A stretch of 64,000 nucleotides of DNA from assembly GCF_002270055.1 (NCBI RefSeq), contig NZ_NIBG01000006.1:143096-207095 (forward strand), read 5' to 3'. The notes under the pieces are model-generated. The model saw nothing but the letters and a program-made list of their open reading frames with translations, was not told where the DNA came from and searched no databases. This document shows positions 25,201-33,709 of the stretch, piece by piece. The DNA comes from Anaeromicrobium sediminis (GTDB lineage: Bacteria > Bacillota > Clostridia > Peptostreptococcales > Thermotaleaceae). How positions within the stretch are numbered: the stretch's first letter is position 1; every line of letters starts with the position of its first letter. Position numbers and translations under genes: made by a program.

Positions 25201-27012
25201 ATGAAGCCAGATGTTATAAAAAAGGCTATGGAATATAGAGAGCTTATTGATGTACTCATGTCAGATTTTAATTATGCTGACATAGTTTTATACGGCGGAA
25301 ATGTAATTAATGTAATCACTAGAGAAGCTTATAAGGCTGATGTGGCCATAAAGGGTAAGCATATATTAGTGGTTGGAGAATCTGAAAAACTTATTGGCAA
25401 CGATACATTGGTTATAGATGTAAGTGGAAAATTCATATCACCAGGTTTTATAGATTCTCACATGCATTTTGAGAGTAGTATGCTAACCATATCTGAGTTT
25501 TCAAGGCTTTCTATACCTTCAGGGACTACAACTTTAGTGGCAGATCCCCATGAGATAGGAAATGCATTAGGACCTGTAGGCATGTTAGCCATGGCAGATG
25601 AAGCTAGTGTCACACCCAATCATGTGCACTTAGTAGTACCTGCCTTGACTCCAGATTGTCCTCAACTTGAAACTGCTGGAGTAGATGTTAGCTCCAAGGA
25701 CATGGCCATGCTTTTAAACTATAAGAATATAATTGGTATTGGAGAACTTCAAGGATTTAGTAATGCTAAACATGTATATAGAAATACTCCAGAAATAATA
25801 ACTGATTTAGTAGCTTCAACTACCTATGCTACAAGTATAGGTAAGGTTGTAGATGGAAATGCTCCTGAATTATTTGGAAGTGAGCTTGCAGCCCATATTA
25901 TTTCAACAGGTGGCAGATGTTCATGCCATGAGACTACAACTAAGGAAGAGTGTGTAGAAAAGCTTAGACAAGGGGTATATGTTTTCATGAGAGAAGGCTC
26001 TACCCAAAGGAATATGGCAGAATGTATAAGAGCCATAACGGAAGATGGTTTAGATTCAAGGAGAGCTATACTTGCTACGGATGATATGGTGGCGGAGGAT
26101 TTAGAAAATCTAGGTCATATGAATGAAATAGTAAAGAGGACTATAGCTGAGGGAGTGGACCCACTCGAGGCTATACAAATGGTAACAATAAATCCTGCAA
26201 CATATTTTGGTTTTGACGATAGAGGGGTTTTAGCTCCAGGAAAACTTGCAGATATTGCCATAATAAGTGACTTAAAGAATATGACCATTGATGCAGTATT
26301 TGTAGAAGGTAATTTAGTTGCAGCAAAGGGACAAATGGTAATAGATATACCAAAGTACGTATATCCAAATACGGTGAAAAATTCTGTTAAAAGAGGACCA
26401 ATTTCTAAGGATGATCTGGAAATAAATGCTTCTGGAAGTATGGCTACTGTAAGATGTATAGAGCTTATACCTGACCAAAATCTATCTGGAAGTCTTGAGT
26501 TTGATTTGAAGGTGAAAAATGGTGTAGTTTTACCTAATACTTCAGAGGATGTTCTTGGAATAGCCTGTGTTGAAAGATATGGAAGAAACGGTAATATTGG
26601 AAAGGCCTTTGTAAAGGGATTTGGTATGACTAGTGGGGCCTTTGCAGAAAGTGTTGCCCATGATACTCATAATATAATCGCTGTGGGTACAAATATGGAA
26701 GATATGACACTGGCAGTAAATAGAGTTATAGAAATGGGTGGAGGACTGGCTATTGCAGATAGAGGTAGAATATTAGATGAACTTAGATTGCCTGTAGGAG
26801 GACTAATAACAGATGAACTTACAGGTAGTGAAGTTAGTAGAAAAATTAAGGAATTAGAAAATACGGTAAAGACTAAGTTAGGATGTAAGGTTCATGCGCC
26901 ATTCATGCACTTGTCTTTCCTTGCCTTATCAACTAGCCCTAAATGGAAGATTACCGACAAAGGGCTTATAGATGTTAATAATTTTAGGATTTTAGATCCA
27001 ATAAAAGACTGA
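25201..27012 (+). CDS. Divergent adenine-deaminase-family amidohydrolase; candidate 4-aminoimidazole deaminase
   Basis: About 603 residues of the COG1001 adenine deaminase type: DSHMHFESSMLT near 95, DPHEIGNALGP near 123, a CSCHETTTKEEC segment, REGSTQRNMAECI and ILATDDMVAEDL, with the C-terminal SVAHDTHNIIAVG. It departs from the canonical paralogue at 33710 at substrate-region segments (VPALTPDCPQLETAG instead of LPSCVPSTAFENSGA, and GNAPELFG instead of GHGPGIDG). Since a canonical Ade is already present, I propose that this shell-linked copy deaminates 4-aminoimidazole (EC 3.5.4.8), an inference. The start ATG 25201 fits AAAGGCGGTGAT; GTG 25192 is possible. Confidence 0.85.
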   Translation: MKPDVIKKAMEYRELIDVLMSDFNYADIVLYGGNVINVITREAYKADVAIKGKHILVVGESEKLIGNDTLVIDVSGKFISPGFIDSHMHFESSMLTISEFSRLSIPSGTTTLVADPHEIGNALGPVGMLAMADEASVTPNHVHLVVPALTPDCPQLETAGVDVSSKDMAMLLNYKNIIGIGELQGFSNAKHVYRNTPEIITDLVASTTYATSIGKVVDGNAPELFGSELAAHIISTGGRCSCHETTTKEECVEKLRQGVYVFMREGSTQRNMAECIRAITEDGLDSRRAILATDDMVAEDLENLGHMNEIVKRTIAEGVDPLEAIQMVTINPATYFGFDDRGVLAPGKLADIAIISDLKNMTIDAVFVEGNLVAAKGQMVIDIPKYVYPNTVKNSVKRGPISKDDLEINASGSMATVRCIELIPDQNLSGSLEFDLKVKNGVVLPNTSEDVLGIACVERYGRNGNIGKAFVKGFGMTSGAFAESVAHDTHNIIAVGTNMEDMTLAVNRVIEMGGGLAIADRGRILDELRLPVGGLITDELTGSEVSRKIKELENTVKTKLGCKVHAPFMHLSFLALSTSPKWKITDKGLIDVNNFRILDPIKD

Positions 27013-27167
27013 GAATAGAGTATATAAGAAAATTAGTGTCATGATCCAAACCCAGATAACCATTAGCAGATAGTTGACTAAAAAGCACTGACTTACAAGT
27101 TTTTTAGAAAGGAGGTTTCATCTATAAATTCAGTCAGTAATTTATGAAAATAAAGGAGGGAAAACAA

Positions 27168-28514
27168 TTGTCAAGTTTCACAAAGAATGATGGATTTTTT
27201 GAAAGAAAATTTAAGCTTTCGGAGAATAATACAAATGTAAAAACAGAAATCATGGCAGGTATTACTACCTTTATGACCATGGCATATATCCTCATAGTCA
27301 ACCCATTAACATTATCTGCAACGGGAATGGATTTTGGAGCAGTATTTACAGCTACAGCTGTATCAGCAATATTTGCAACCTTAATAATGGCATTATATGC
27401 TAACCTACCTTTTGCATTGGCTCCAGGTATGGGTCTCAATGCTTTCTTTGCTTTTAGTGTTGTTTTAGGCATGGGTTATTCTTGGCAGTTCGCATTAACA
27501 GCAGTATTTATAGAAGGTATTATCTTCATTATCCTTACCTTCTTTAATGTTCGTGAAGCAATAATAAATAGTATACCATTAAATCTAAAAAGAGCTGTTT
27601 CAGTTGGTATTGGATTATTTATTGCATTAATAGGATTAGTAAATGCAGGCATTATAGTATCGGGTAAATTTCATGTAGGTGATGGAAAACTTGATGGACT
27701 TATAGTGAAGTTAGGTGATGTGACTTCTGGTGCACCATTGTTAGGTTTAATTGGATTACTAATTACAGGTGTATTACTTGCAAGAGGAGTTAAAGGAGCT
27801 TTATTAATTGGTATATTACTAAGCACAATTATTGGTATACCTATGGGAGTTACTAACGTAGAAGGTTTTAAGCTCATAAGTGCGCCTCCATCACTTACGC
27901 CAATTCTGTTTAAGCTTGATTTCTCAAACGTGTTTTCTATGGATATGCTAATTGTATTATTTACCTTCTTATTTGTAGATATGTTTGATACGGTAGGAAC
28001 GTTGGTTGGAGTAGCAACTAAGGCAGATATGCTCGATGAAAAGGGCACTTTGCCTAGAGCTAAGCAAGCTCTTTTTGCTGATGCTGTAGGAACAACATTA
28101 GGAGCCCTTTTAGGAACTAGTACAGTTACTACATATGTTGAAAGTGCTTCAGGTGTTGCAGAAGGTGGAAGAACAGGGTTAACAGCTTTATCAACAGCTG
28201 GCATGTTCGCCTTAGCTTTACTATTCTCTCCAGTATTTATTATGATACCAGGAGCAGCAACTGCTCCAGCATTAATTCTTGTTGGTTTGTTCATGATGAG
28301 TCCTATTCTTAAGATAGACTTTGATGATTTCACTGAGGCAATTCCAGCATTCTTAGCTATAATAATGATGCCCCTTGCATACAGTATTGCTGAAGGTATA
28401 GTATTCGGTATGGTTAGTTATGTGTTACTAAAAACATTAACAGGAAAATCTAAAGAAGTATCTCCATTGATGTATATAATTAGTATACTTTTCGTAATTA
28501 AATTCTTTATTTAA
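27168..28514 (+). CDS. AzgA/PbuG-type purine permease
   Basis: A 448-residue membrane protein of the AzgA branch (guanine, hypoxanthine, adenine uptake). Signatures are ITTFMTMAYILIVNP near residue 30, FALAPGMGLNAFFAF near 84, and LFVDMFDTVGTLVGVATKADM near 270. I place the start at TTG 27168, because AAAGGAGGG lies 7 bases upstream. ATG 27144 is far from the AAAGGAGGT at about 27109 and would add eight residues. The position between two deaminase genes suggests that it imports the bases they act on. It complements the NCS2 xanthine carrier at 12930. Confidence 0.88.
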   Translation: MSSFTKNDGFFERKFKLSENNTNVKTEIMAGITTFMTMAYILIVNPLTLSATGMDFGAVFTATAVSAIFATLIMALYANLPFALAPGMGLNAFFAFSVVLGMGYSWQFALTAVFIEGIIFIILTFFNVREAIINSIPLNLKRAVSVGIGLFIALIGLVNAGIIVSGKFHVGDGKLDGLIVKLGDVTSGAPLLGLIGLLITGVLLARGVKGALLIGILLSTIIGIPMGVTNVEGFKLISAPPSLTPILFKLDFSNVFSMDMLIVLFTFLFVDMFDTVGTLVGVATKADMLDEKGTLPRAKQALFADAVGTTLGALLGTSTVTTYVESASGVAEGGRTGLTALSTAGMFALALLFSPVFIMIPGAATAPALILVGLFMMSPILKIDFDDFTEAIPAFLAIIMMPLAYSIAEGIVFGMVSYVLLKTLTGKSKEVSPLMYIISILFVIKFFI

Positions 28515-28586
28515 ATACATAGTGTAAATTTAAAAACCCCTATCTTTTTAGTAAGGGACAGGGGTTTATTAAATTACACTATGTAT
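28515..28586 (+). terminator. Two-tier hairpin after the purine permease
   Basis: Outer arms ATACATAGTGTAA (28515-28527) and TTACACTATGTAT (28574-28586) are perfect complements. They enclose a second stem, AAACCCCT (28534-28541) with AGGGGTTT (28560-28567). The T run inside is weak, so an attenuator is as likely as a simple terminator. Confidence 0.6.
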
Positions 28587-28673
28587 ATAGATTTGTAAAT
28601 TGCAAACTAGGTTCATTTAAACCTAGTTCAGGAAAAATTTGAATAAACCTAGCTTGGAATTCATAAATCTATA
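28586..28673 (+). promoter_or_regulatory. Structured leader before the guanine-deaminase-like gene
   Basis: TATAGATTTGTAAATT (28586-28601) is nearly complementary to AATTCATAAATCTATA (28658-28673). Inside lies AACTAGGTT (28605-28613) with AACCTAGTT (28620-28628), plus a third TAAACCTAG that could compete. Mutually exclusive pairings suggest an attenuator. It does not match the purine riboswitch consensus that I know. Confidence 0.4.
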
Positions 28674-28700
28674 GACTTAATAATTTAAAGGGGGATATAT

Positions 28701-30032
28701 ATGTCAACGGTGAAGATTTCTAAAGGAACAATCGTAACTATGAATAAGGGACGAGAAATTTTTAAAGGTGATATCTTTATAAAGGATGATAGGATAGATG
28801 AAATTGCCCCATCTATTGAGAGAAATGCAGATATAGAGATAGATGCAGAGGGGAAAGTTATAATTCCTGGACTGATACAGACCCATATCCATCTGACTCA
28901 AACATTATTCAAGGGGATGGCAGATGACTTAGAGCTTCTTGATTGGCTAAGAAAAAGAATATGGCCACTAGAAGGAAACCATACTGAGGAAACAAATTAT
29001 ATTTCTGCAAAGCTTGGATTAGCAGAACTTATAAAAAGTGGTACCACATCAATAATAGATATGGAGACAGTAAATCATACTGAAGCTACCCTAAACTCCA
29101 TAGATGAAAGCGGATTTAGAGCAATAGTAGGTAAATGTATGATGGATTACGGGACAGGTGTTCCAAATAGTCTAATGGAGAATACTGAGGAATCCATAAG
29201 GGAGAGTGTTAGGATATTAAAGAAATGGCACAAAAGTAGAAATGGAAGAATTCAGTATGCATTTGCCCCAAGATTTGTTGTTTCGTGTACAGAGGAATTA
29301 CTGGTTAAGGTTAGGGATTTATCAAAAGAATACGGAGTTATGGTACATACCCATGCGTCAGAGAATAGAGGAGAGATAGAATTAGTTGAAAAGGATAGGG
29401 GTATGCGAAACATTAAATATTTGCATAAGCTTGGAATAACAGGAGAAGATCTTATATTAGCCCATTGTGTATGGCTTGATGATGAGGAAATGAGAATATT
29501 GGCGGATACGGGAACGAAGGTGGCCCACTGTCCAAATTCTAATTTGAAGTTGGCCTCAGGTATTGCAAAAATTCCAGAGTTACTTAACTTAGGAGCTAAT
29601 GTATCAATAGGGATTGACGGTGCACCTTGTAACAACAATTTGGATATATTTAGAGAAATGAGGAGTGCAGCACTAATTCAAAAGGCAAGACTTCTTAGTC
29701 CTACTGTAATGCCAGCGGAGAAAGTATTTGAGTTAGCCACATTAAATGGAGCTAAAGCAATGGGGATGGAAGATGACCTTGGAAGTTTAGAAGTAGGAAA
29801 AAAAGCTGATATTGTAATAATAGATCTTAACAAGATCAGTAATGCACCTAATGCAGGAGCTAATATCATATCACAATTAGTATACTCCGCATCGGCTTCT
29901 GATGTTGAAACAACAATTATAGATGGAAAAATTGTTATGAAGGATAGAGAACTTCTAACCTTAAATGAAAAATCAATTATGAGTGATGCAAACAGACTTA
30001 TTAAAGGACAGATGGATAAGCTTAAAATATGA
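28701..30032 (+). CDS. ATZ/TRZ-family amidohydrolase, probable guanine deaminase
   Basis: A 443-residue metal-dependent hydrolase with H62/H64 (QTHIHLTQTLFKG), a VHTHASEN segment near 215, ILAHCVWLDDEE near 253 and GIDGAPCNNN near 312 carrying the catalytic Asp. Family members deaminate guanine, 8-oxoguanine, 5'-methylthioadenosine or s-triazines, and sequence alone does not settle which. Between a guanine/hypoxanthine-type permease and xanthine dehydrogenase, guanine to xanthine is the natural reading (inference). A structured leader precedes it. GGGGGATAT lies before ATG 28701. Confidence 0.8.
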   Translation: MSTVKISKGTIVTMNKGREIFKGDIFIKDDRIDEIAPSIERNADIEIDAEGKVIIPGLIQTHIHLTQTLFKGMADDLELLDWLRKRIWPLEGNHTEETNYISAKLGLAELIKSGTTSIIDMETVNHTEATLNSIDESGFRAIVGKCMMDYGTGVPNSLMENTEESIRESVRILKKWHKSRNGRIQYAFAPRFVVSCTEELLVKVRDLSKEYGVMVHTHASENRGEIELVEKDRGMRNIKYLHKLGITGEDLILAHCVWLDDEEMRILADTGTKVAHCPNSNLKLASGIAKIPELLNLGANVSIGIDGAPCNNNLDIFREMRSAALIQKARLLSPTVMPAEKVFELATLNGAKAMGMEDDLGSLEVGKKADIVIIDLNKISNAPNAGANIISQLVYSASASDVETTIIDGKIVMKDRELLTLNEKSIMSDANRLIKGQMDKLKI

Positions 30033-30075
30033 GTTCATAGGGATTTTAAGAAACATAAAGTGGGGGCGATATTTT

Positions 30076-30951
30076 GTGGCAATTGAAAAGATTCATAAGG
30101 TATCAAATATAGGTGATGCTATAACTCTATTGGAAAAGTATAAAGAAAAGGCAGAACTTTTAGCAGGTGGTACAGATCTATTAGTTCACCTTAGAGAAGA
30201 AAAAAACAGAGGAAGCATAATTATAGATATTTCTAATATTAGGGAAATGAAAAAAATAGAGATTAAAGAAAAGGAAATAGTATTAGGGGCTTTAACTACT
30301 TTTTCAGAGATAGTCCAAAATGATTATATAAAAGAGAATGTTACAGGCCTTTGGAAGGCGGCAAAGTCAGTGGGATCACCTCAAATAAGAAATATGGGCA
30401 CCATTGGAGGGAATATTGGCAATGCTTCACCAGCAGCAGATACTGTTCCGCCATTATTAGCATTAGATGCTACTTTGAGGGTGATGAGTAATGATGGAGA
30501 AAGAAGTATAAAACTTTGTGAGTTCTATGGAGATAAAGGGGAAACTGCATTAAAACCCAATGAAATGATAATTAGCGTAGGATTCTCTCATCTTAAAAAT
30601 AGGAGGGAACATATTGGGTTTGAAAAACTTGGAGTAAGAAATGCTTTGGCCATATCAAAAATCAGCTGTGCTGTTTATTTAGAAGTTCAAGATAAATCAA
30701 TAAATAATATTAGAATTGCTTCGGGAGCATTAGGAGGCTATCCTATTAGGGAATATATTGTTGAAGATTTTATAAAGGGAAAAGTTTTAAGTGATGAATT
30801 TATAGAAGTTGCAGCAATGAAATATTCAGAAGCTTTAGAAAAAAGGCTCTCAGGCAGGAACTCCTGGCCATATAAAAAAGAAGCATCAAAGGGCGTTTTT
30901 AAGAAAGCAATATATAGTTTAGTTAATAGTTATGATCCTAATAACTCTTAA
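30076..30951 (+). CDS. Xanthine dehydrogenase, FAD-binding subunit
   Basis: A 291-residue medium subunit of a molybdenum hydroxylase that passes electrons from the Fe-S centres to NAD+ or ferredoxin. FAD-binding motifs AELLAGGTDLLVHLREE near 33 and the RNMGTIGGNIGNASPAADTVPPL stretch near 107-129 are clear. The start is GTG 30076 with GTGGGGGCG upstream. The longer frame from 29983 overlaps the previous gene and its first 31 residues have no family character. It is first of the four-gene hydroxylase cluster FAD, 2Fe-2S, Mo-a, Mo-b. Hypoxanthine to xanthine is the expected reaction given the neighbours. Confidence 0.88.
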   Translation: MAIEKIHKVSNIGDAITLLEKYKEKAELLAGGTDLLVHLREEKNRGSIIIDISNIREMKKIEIKEKEIVLGALTTFSEIVQNDYIKENVTGLWKAAKSVGSPQIRNMGTIGGNIGNASPAADTVPPLLALDATLRVMSNDGERSIKLCEFYGDKGETALKPNEMIISVGFSHLKNRREHIGFEKLGVRNALAISKISCAVYLEVQDKSINNIRIASGALGGYPIREYIVEDFIKGKVLSDEFIEVAAMKYSEALEKRLSGRNSWPYKKEASKGVFKKAIYSLVNSYDPNNS

Positions 30952-30972
30952 CTAAATAATGGAGGTGATTCC

Positions 30973-31461
30973 ATGATTAATATAGAGGTAAATATTAACG
31001 GTGAGGACTATAGGCTTGAAGTGGAGGACGATTTAAGACTGATAGATTTACTGAGGGATAAATTACATCTAACAGGAACAAAAGAAGGTTGTGGTGAGGG
31101 TGAATGTGGAGCTTGTACGGTAATACTAGATGGGAAAAGTGTTAACTCATGCTTACTTTTAGTAGCTCAGGTACATGGTAAAAGGATTACAACTATAGAA
31201 GGACTAGGAGATGAAAACAATTTACACCCTATACAAAGGGCATTTCTAGAGCAAGGTGCTGTACAGTGTGGGTATTGTATACCAGGAATGGTTTTATCGG
31301 CAAAGGCTTTTCTTGATACAAATAGCACACCTAAGAGGGAGGAAATAAGAGAGGCTATTTCAGGCAATTTATGTAGATGTACGGGATATGAAAAAATTAT
31401 AGATTCCATTGAAAGGGCTTCTGAGTTCATGCAAGAGGAAGGAAGTGAAGCCCGTGAGTGA
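30973..31461 (+). CDS. Xanthine dehydrogenase, 2Fe-2S subunit
   Basis: A 162-residue small subunit with two [2Fe-2S] sites. The plant-type cluster ligands are in GCGEGECGACTVILDG (near 40-55) with a further Cys in NSCLLL, and the second cluster ligands are in QCGYCIPGM (near 99) and GNLCRCTGYEKI (near 135). GGAGGTGAT precedes ATG 30973. Its 3' end overlaps the start of the next subunit by 8 bases. Confidence 0.93.
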   Translation: MINIEVNINGEDYRLEVEDDLRLIDLLRDKLHLTGTKEGCGEGECGACTVILDGKSVNSCLLLVAQVHGKRITTIEGLGDENNLHPIQRAFLEQGAVQCGYCIPGMVLSAKAFLDTNSTPKREEIREAISGNLCRCTGYEKIIDSIERASEFMQEEGSEARE

Positions 31462-32719
31462 TTTTAGGAATATAGGAAAGAATCTAGTCAGAGTAGATGG
31501 AAAACAAAAGATACTTGGAAAAGCAACATATCCAGGAGATTTATATATGGAGGATATGCTTTATGGAGTTACAGTTAGATCAACGGAGCCCCATGCATAT
31601 TTTTCATTAGACCTGAGTGAGGCACAAAATTTACATGGAGTAGTAAAGATATTGACCCATGAAGATATTACAGGAGAGAATCATCATGGAGTATATTTTA
31701 AAGACCATGAGGTATTTTGTAAGAATAAAGTGAGAAGAATCGGTGATCCTCTGGCCTTTATAATTGCCGAAAGTAAAAATATAGCCATCGAAGCAAAAAA
31801 ACGTATAAAAGTAGAGTATGAGAAGCTACCTACTGTATTTGACCCTAGGGAGGCTATGAAAGGAAATTCTCCTAAAATACATGGGGATAGTAATGTGATT
31901 TATCACTATAAATGTAGAAAGGGAGATATAGAGGATGGGTTTGAGAAATGTGATGTAATAGTAGAAAATGAATACAAAACCTCTATGGTAGACCATGTAT
32001 TTTTGCAAATTGAAAGCGGTTTAGCTTATTTAGAGGATGATGAAACCGTTGTAATATGTGCAGCTACTCAATATCCTCATTTTGATCAGATTGAAATAGC
32101 TGAAGCCTTAGGATTGCCTAAAGAAAAGATAAGGATAATAAACCCCGCTGTAGGTGGAGCCTTTGGTGGGCGAGAAGATATAACAATGCAGATACATATT
32201 GCTTTAGGAACCCTTCTTACCAAAAGACCAATTAAAGTTGACTATTCTAGAGAAGAATCTTTTTATGCTCATTCTAAAAGACATCCACTTTACATGAAAT
32301 TTAAAACTGGTGCTGATAACAAAGGAAAATTGGTAGCTATGGAGGCTGAAATAGTTGGCGATACAGGGGCATATGCTTCGTGGGCAGTTAATGTACTTAG
32401 AAAAGCGGGAGTTCATGCAACAGGCCCCTATGAAATTCCTAACGTTAAAATTGATAGCTATGCTGTTTATACAAATAATCCCTTTTGCGGAGCAATGAGG
32501 GGCTTTGGAGCTACACAGACTCCCGTAGCCTGTGAGCAGCAAATGGATATATTAGCAGAAAAACTAGGTATAAGTCCTATAGAAATGAGACTTAAGAATT
32601 GTTTTAGAAATAATAGTACAACTGCAACTGGACAGGTACTTATCGAGAGTGTTCCCCTTGAAAGATGTATAGAAACTGTTGCAAAACAAATGTCATTTAA
32701 CGAAAGCGAGATGGGGTAA
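31454..32719 (+). CDS. Xanthine dehydrogenase, molybdopterin subunit, N-terminal half
   Basis: About 421 residues that cover the first part of the large molybdenum subunit: DGKQKILGKATYPGDL near 14, the GGAFGGREDITMQ molybdopterin loop near 233 and the AMRGFGATQ loop near 352. It stops at 32719, and the rest of the subunit continues in another frame from 32721. Clostridial nicotinate dehydrogenase has just such a split into large and medium Mo subunits, so this may be natural rather than a frameshift. The GTG 31454 start follows GGAAGGAAG and overlaps the 2Fe-2S gene. Confidence 0.85.
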   Translation: MSDFRNIGKNLVRVDGKQKILGKATYPGDLYMEDMLYGVTVRSTEPHAYFSLDLSEAQNLHGVVKILTHEDITGENHHGVYFKDHEVFCKNKVRRIGDPLAFIIAESKNIAIEAKKRIKVEYEKLPTVFDPREAMKGNSPKIHGDSNVIYHYKCRKGDIEDGFEKCDVIVENEYKTSMVDHVFLQIESGLAYLEDDETVVICAATQYPHFDQIEIAEALGLPKEKIRIINPAVGGAFGGREDITMQIHIALGTLLTKRPIKVDYSREESFYAHSKRHPLYMKFKTGADNKGKLVAMEAEIVGDTGAYASWAVNVLRKAGVHATGPYEIPNVKIDSYAVYTNNPFCGAMRGFGATQTPVACEQQMDILAEKLGISPIEMRLKNCFRNNSTTATGQVLIESVPLERCIETVAKQMSFNESEMG

Positions 32720-32720
32720 T

Positions 32721-33707
32721 ATGAAGAAAAGGGGTAGAGGAATTGCAGCATCATTTTATGGCACAGGCTATGGCAACGGATTCCCAGATGTTTCAGTAGC
32801 TATAATTGGATTAGAAGATGATGGAAGAATATCTATTTCTGTTGGAGCTTCTGAAGTAGGGCAAGGAGTCAAAACGATTTTGTGTCAAATAGGAGCTGAG
32901 GTTTTAAATCTTAATATTAATGATATTATGCTTATTAATGAAGACAGTAGTAAAACTCCGGATTCTGGTACTGCTGCTGCTAGCAGACAAACCTACAATA
33001 CGGGAAATGCTGTGAAATTAGGAATGGAATCTTTTAAGAGTAAACTTTTTGAAATAGTTAAGAACGAGTTAAAGCTAAATTCACCTATAGGTTTAGAGGT
33101 TGAGGATAATGTTGTTTTTTTGAAAATGTTTCCTGAAAAGAGAATAAGCTTTAAGAAAATAGCTGAGAATCTTAAAAATAAGGGTAAAAAACTAAAAGTA
33201 ACAGAGCGTTTTGTTGCTCAAACAACTGAAATGGATGCTGAATCGGGACAGGGGGCGCCATATTGGCCCTATACTTTTAATTGTTACGGTGTGGAGGTAG
33301 AAGTTGATACAGAAACTGGAAAGGTTGATATTATCAAGGCAGTATGTGCTCATGATGTGGGAAAGGCAATAAATCCCTCCATGGTAGAAGGGCAGATAGA
33401 TGGGGGATTTGCCATGGGAGTGAGCTATGCTTTATTTGAAGATTTAGGTCTTAAGAATGGAAGGATTAAAAATAATAAGTTTTCAAGATATATTATACCT
33501 ACAAGCCTTGATATACCAGAGATAGAGAAAATTATTATTGAAGATCCCGAATCAACTGCCCCCTATGGGGCAAAAGGAATTGGAGAACCCGTTATCATAC
33601 CTGTAGCTCCAGCAATCTTAAATGGAATATATGATGCAGTTGGAGTTAGAATAAGAGATTTACCCGCTACTCCTGAGAAAATTTTAAAGGCTCTTAAAGA
33701 AAGGTAG
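32721..33707 (+). CDS. Xanthine dehydrogenase, molybdopterin subunit, C-terminal half
   Basis: About 328 residues with the second half of the Mo subunit: GASEVGQGVKTIL near 42, DSGTAAASRQTYNTGNA near 82, CAHDVGKAINPSMVEGQIDGG near 214 and the active-site Glu in YGAKGIGEP near 286. ATG 32721 lies one base after the upstream stop, which would allow re-initiation. In the frame of this gene the sequence stays open for 42 bases into the upstream gene, so a one-base change could fuse the two. The lengths resemble the L/M pair of nicotinate dehydrogenase. Confidence 0.82.
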   Translation: MKKRGRGIAASFYGTGYGNGFPDVSVAIIGLEDDGRISISVGASEVGQGVKTILCQIGAEVLNLNINDIMLINEDSSKTPDSGTAAASRQTYNTGNAVKLGMESFKSKLFEIVKNELKLNSPIGLEVEDNVVFLKMFPEKRISFKKIAENLKNKGKKLKVTERFVAQTTEMDAESGQGAPYWPYTFNCYGVEVEVDTETGKVDIIKAVCAHDVGKAINPSMVEGQIDGGFAMGVSYALFEDLGLKNGRIKNNKFSRYIIPTSLDIPEIEKIIIEDPESTAPYGAKGIGEPVIIPVAPAILNGIYDAVGVRIRDLPATPEKILKALKER

Positions 33708-33709
33708 TG

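Noticed and set aside
27671..28333. A 220-codon open frame on the - strand inside the AzgA-type permease gene
   Set aside because: It is a mirror of the coding frame of a strongly conserved membrane protein, has Ser/Pro/Asn-rich composition typical of antisense shadows, and no ribosome binding site.
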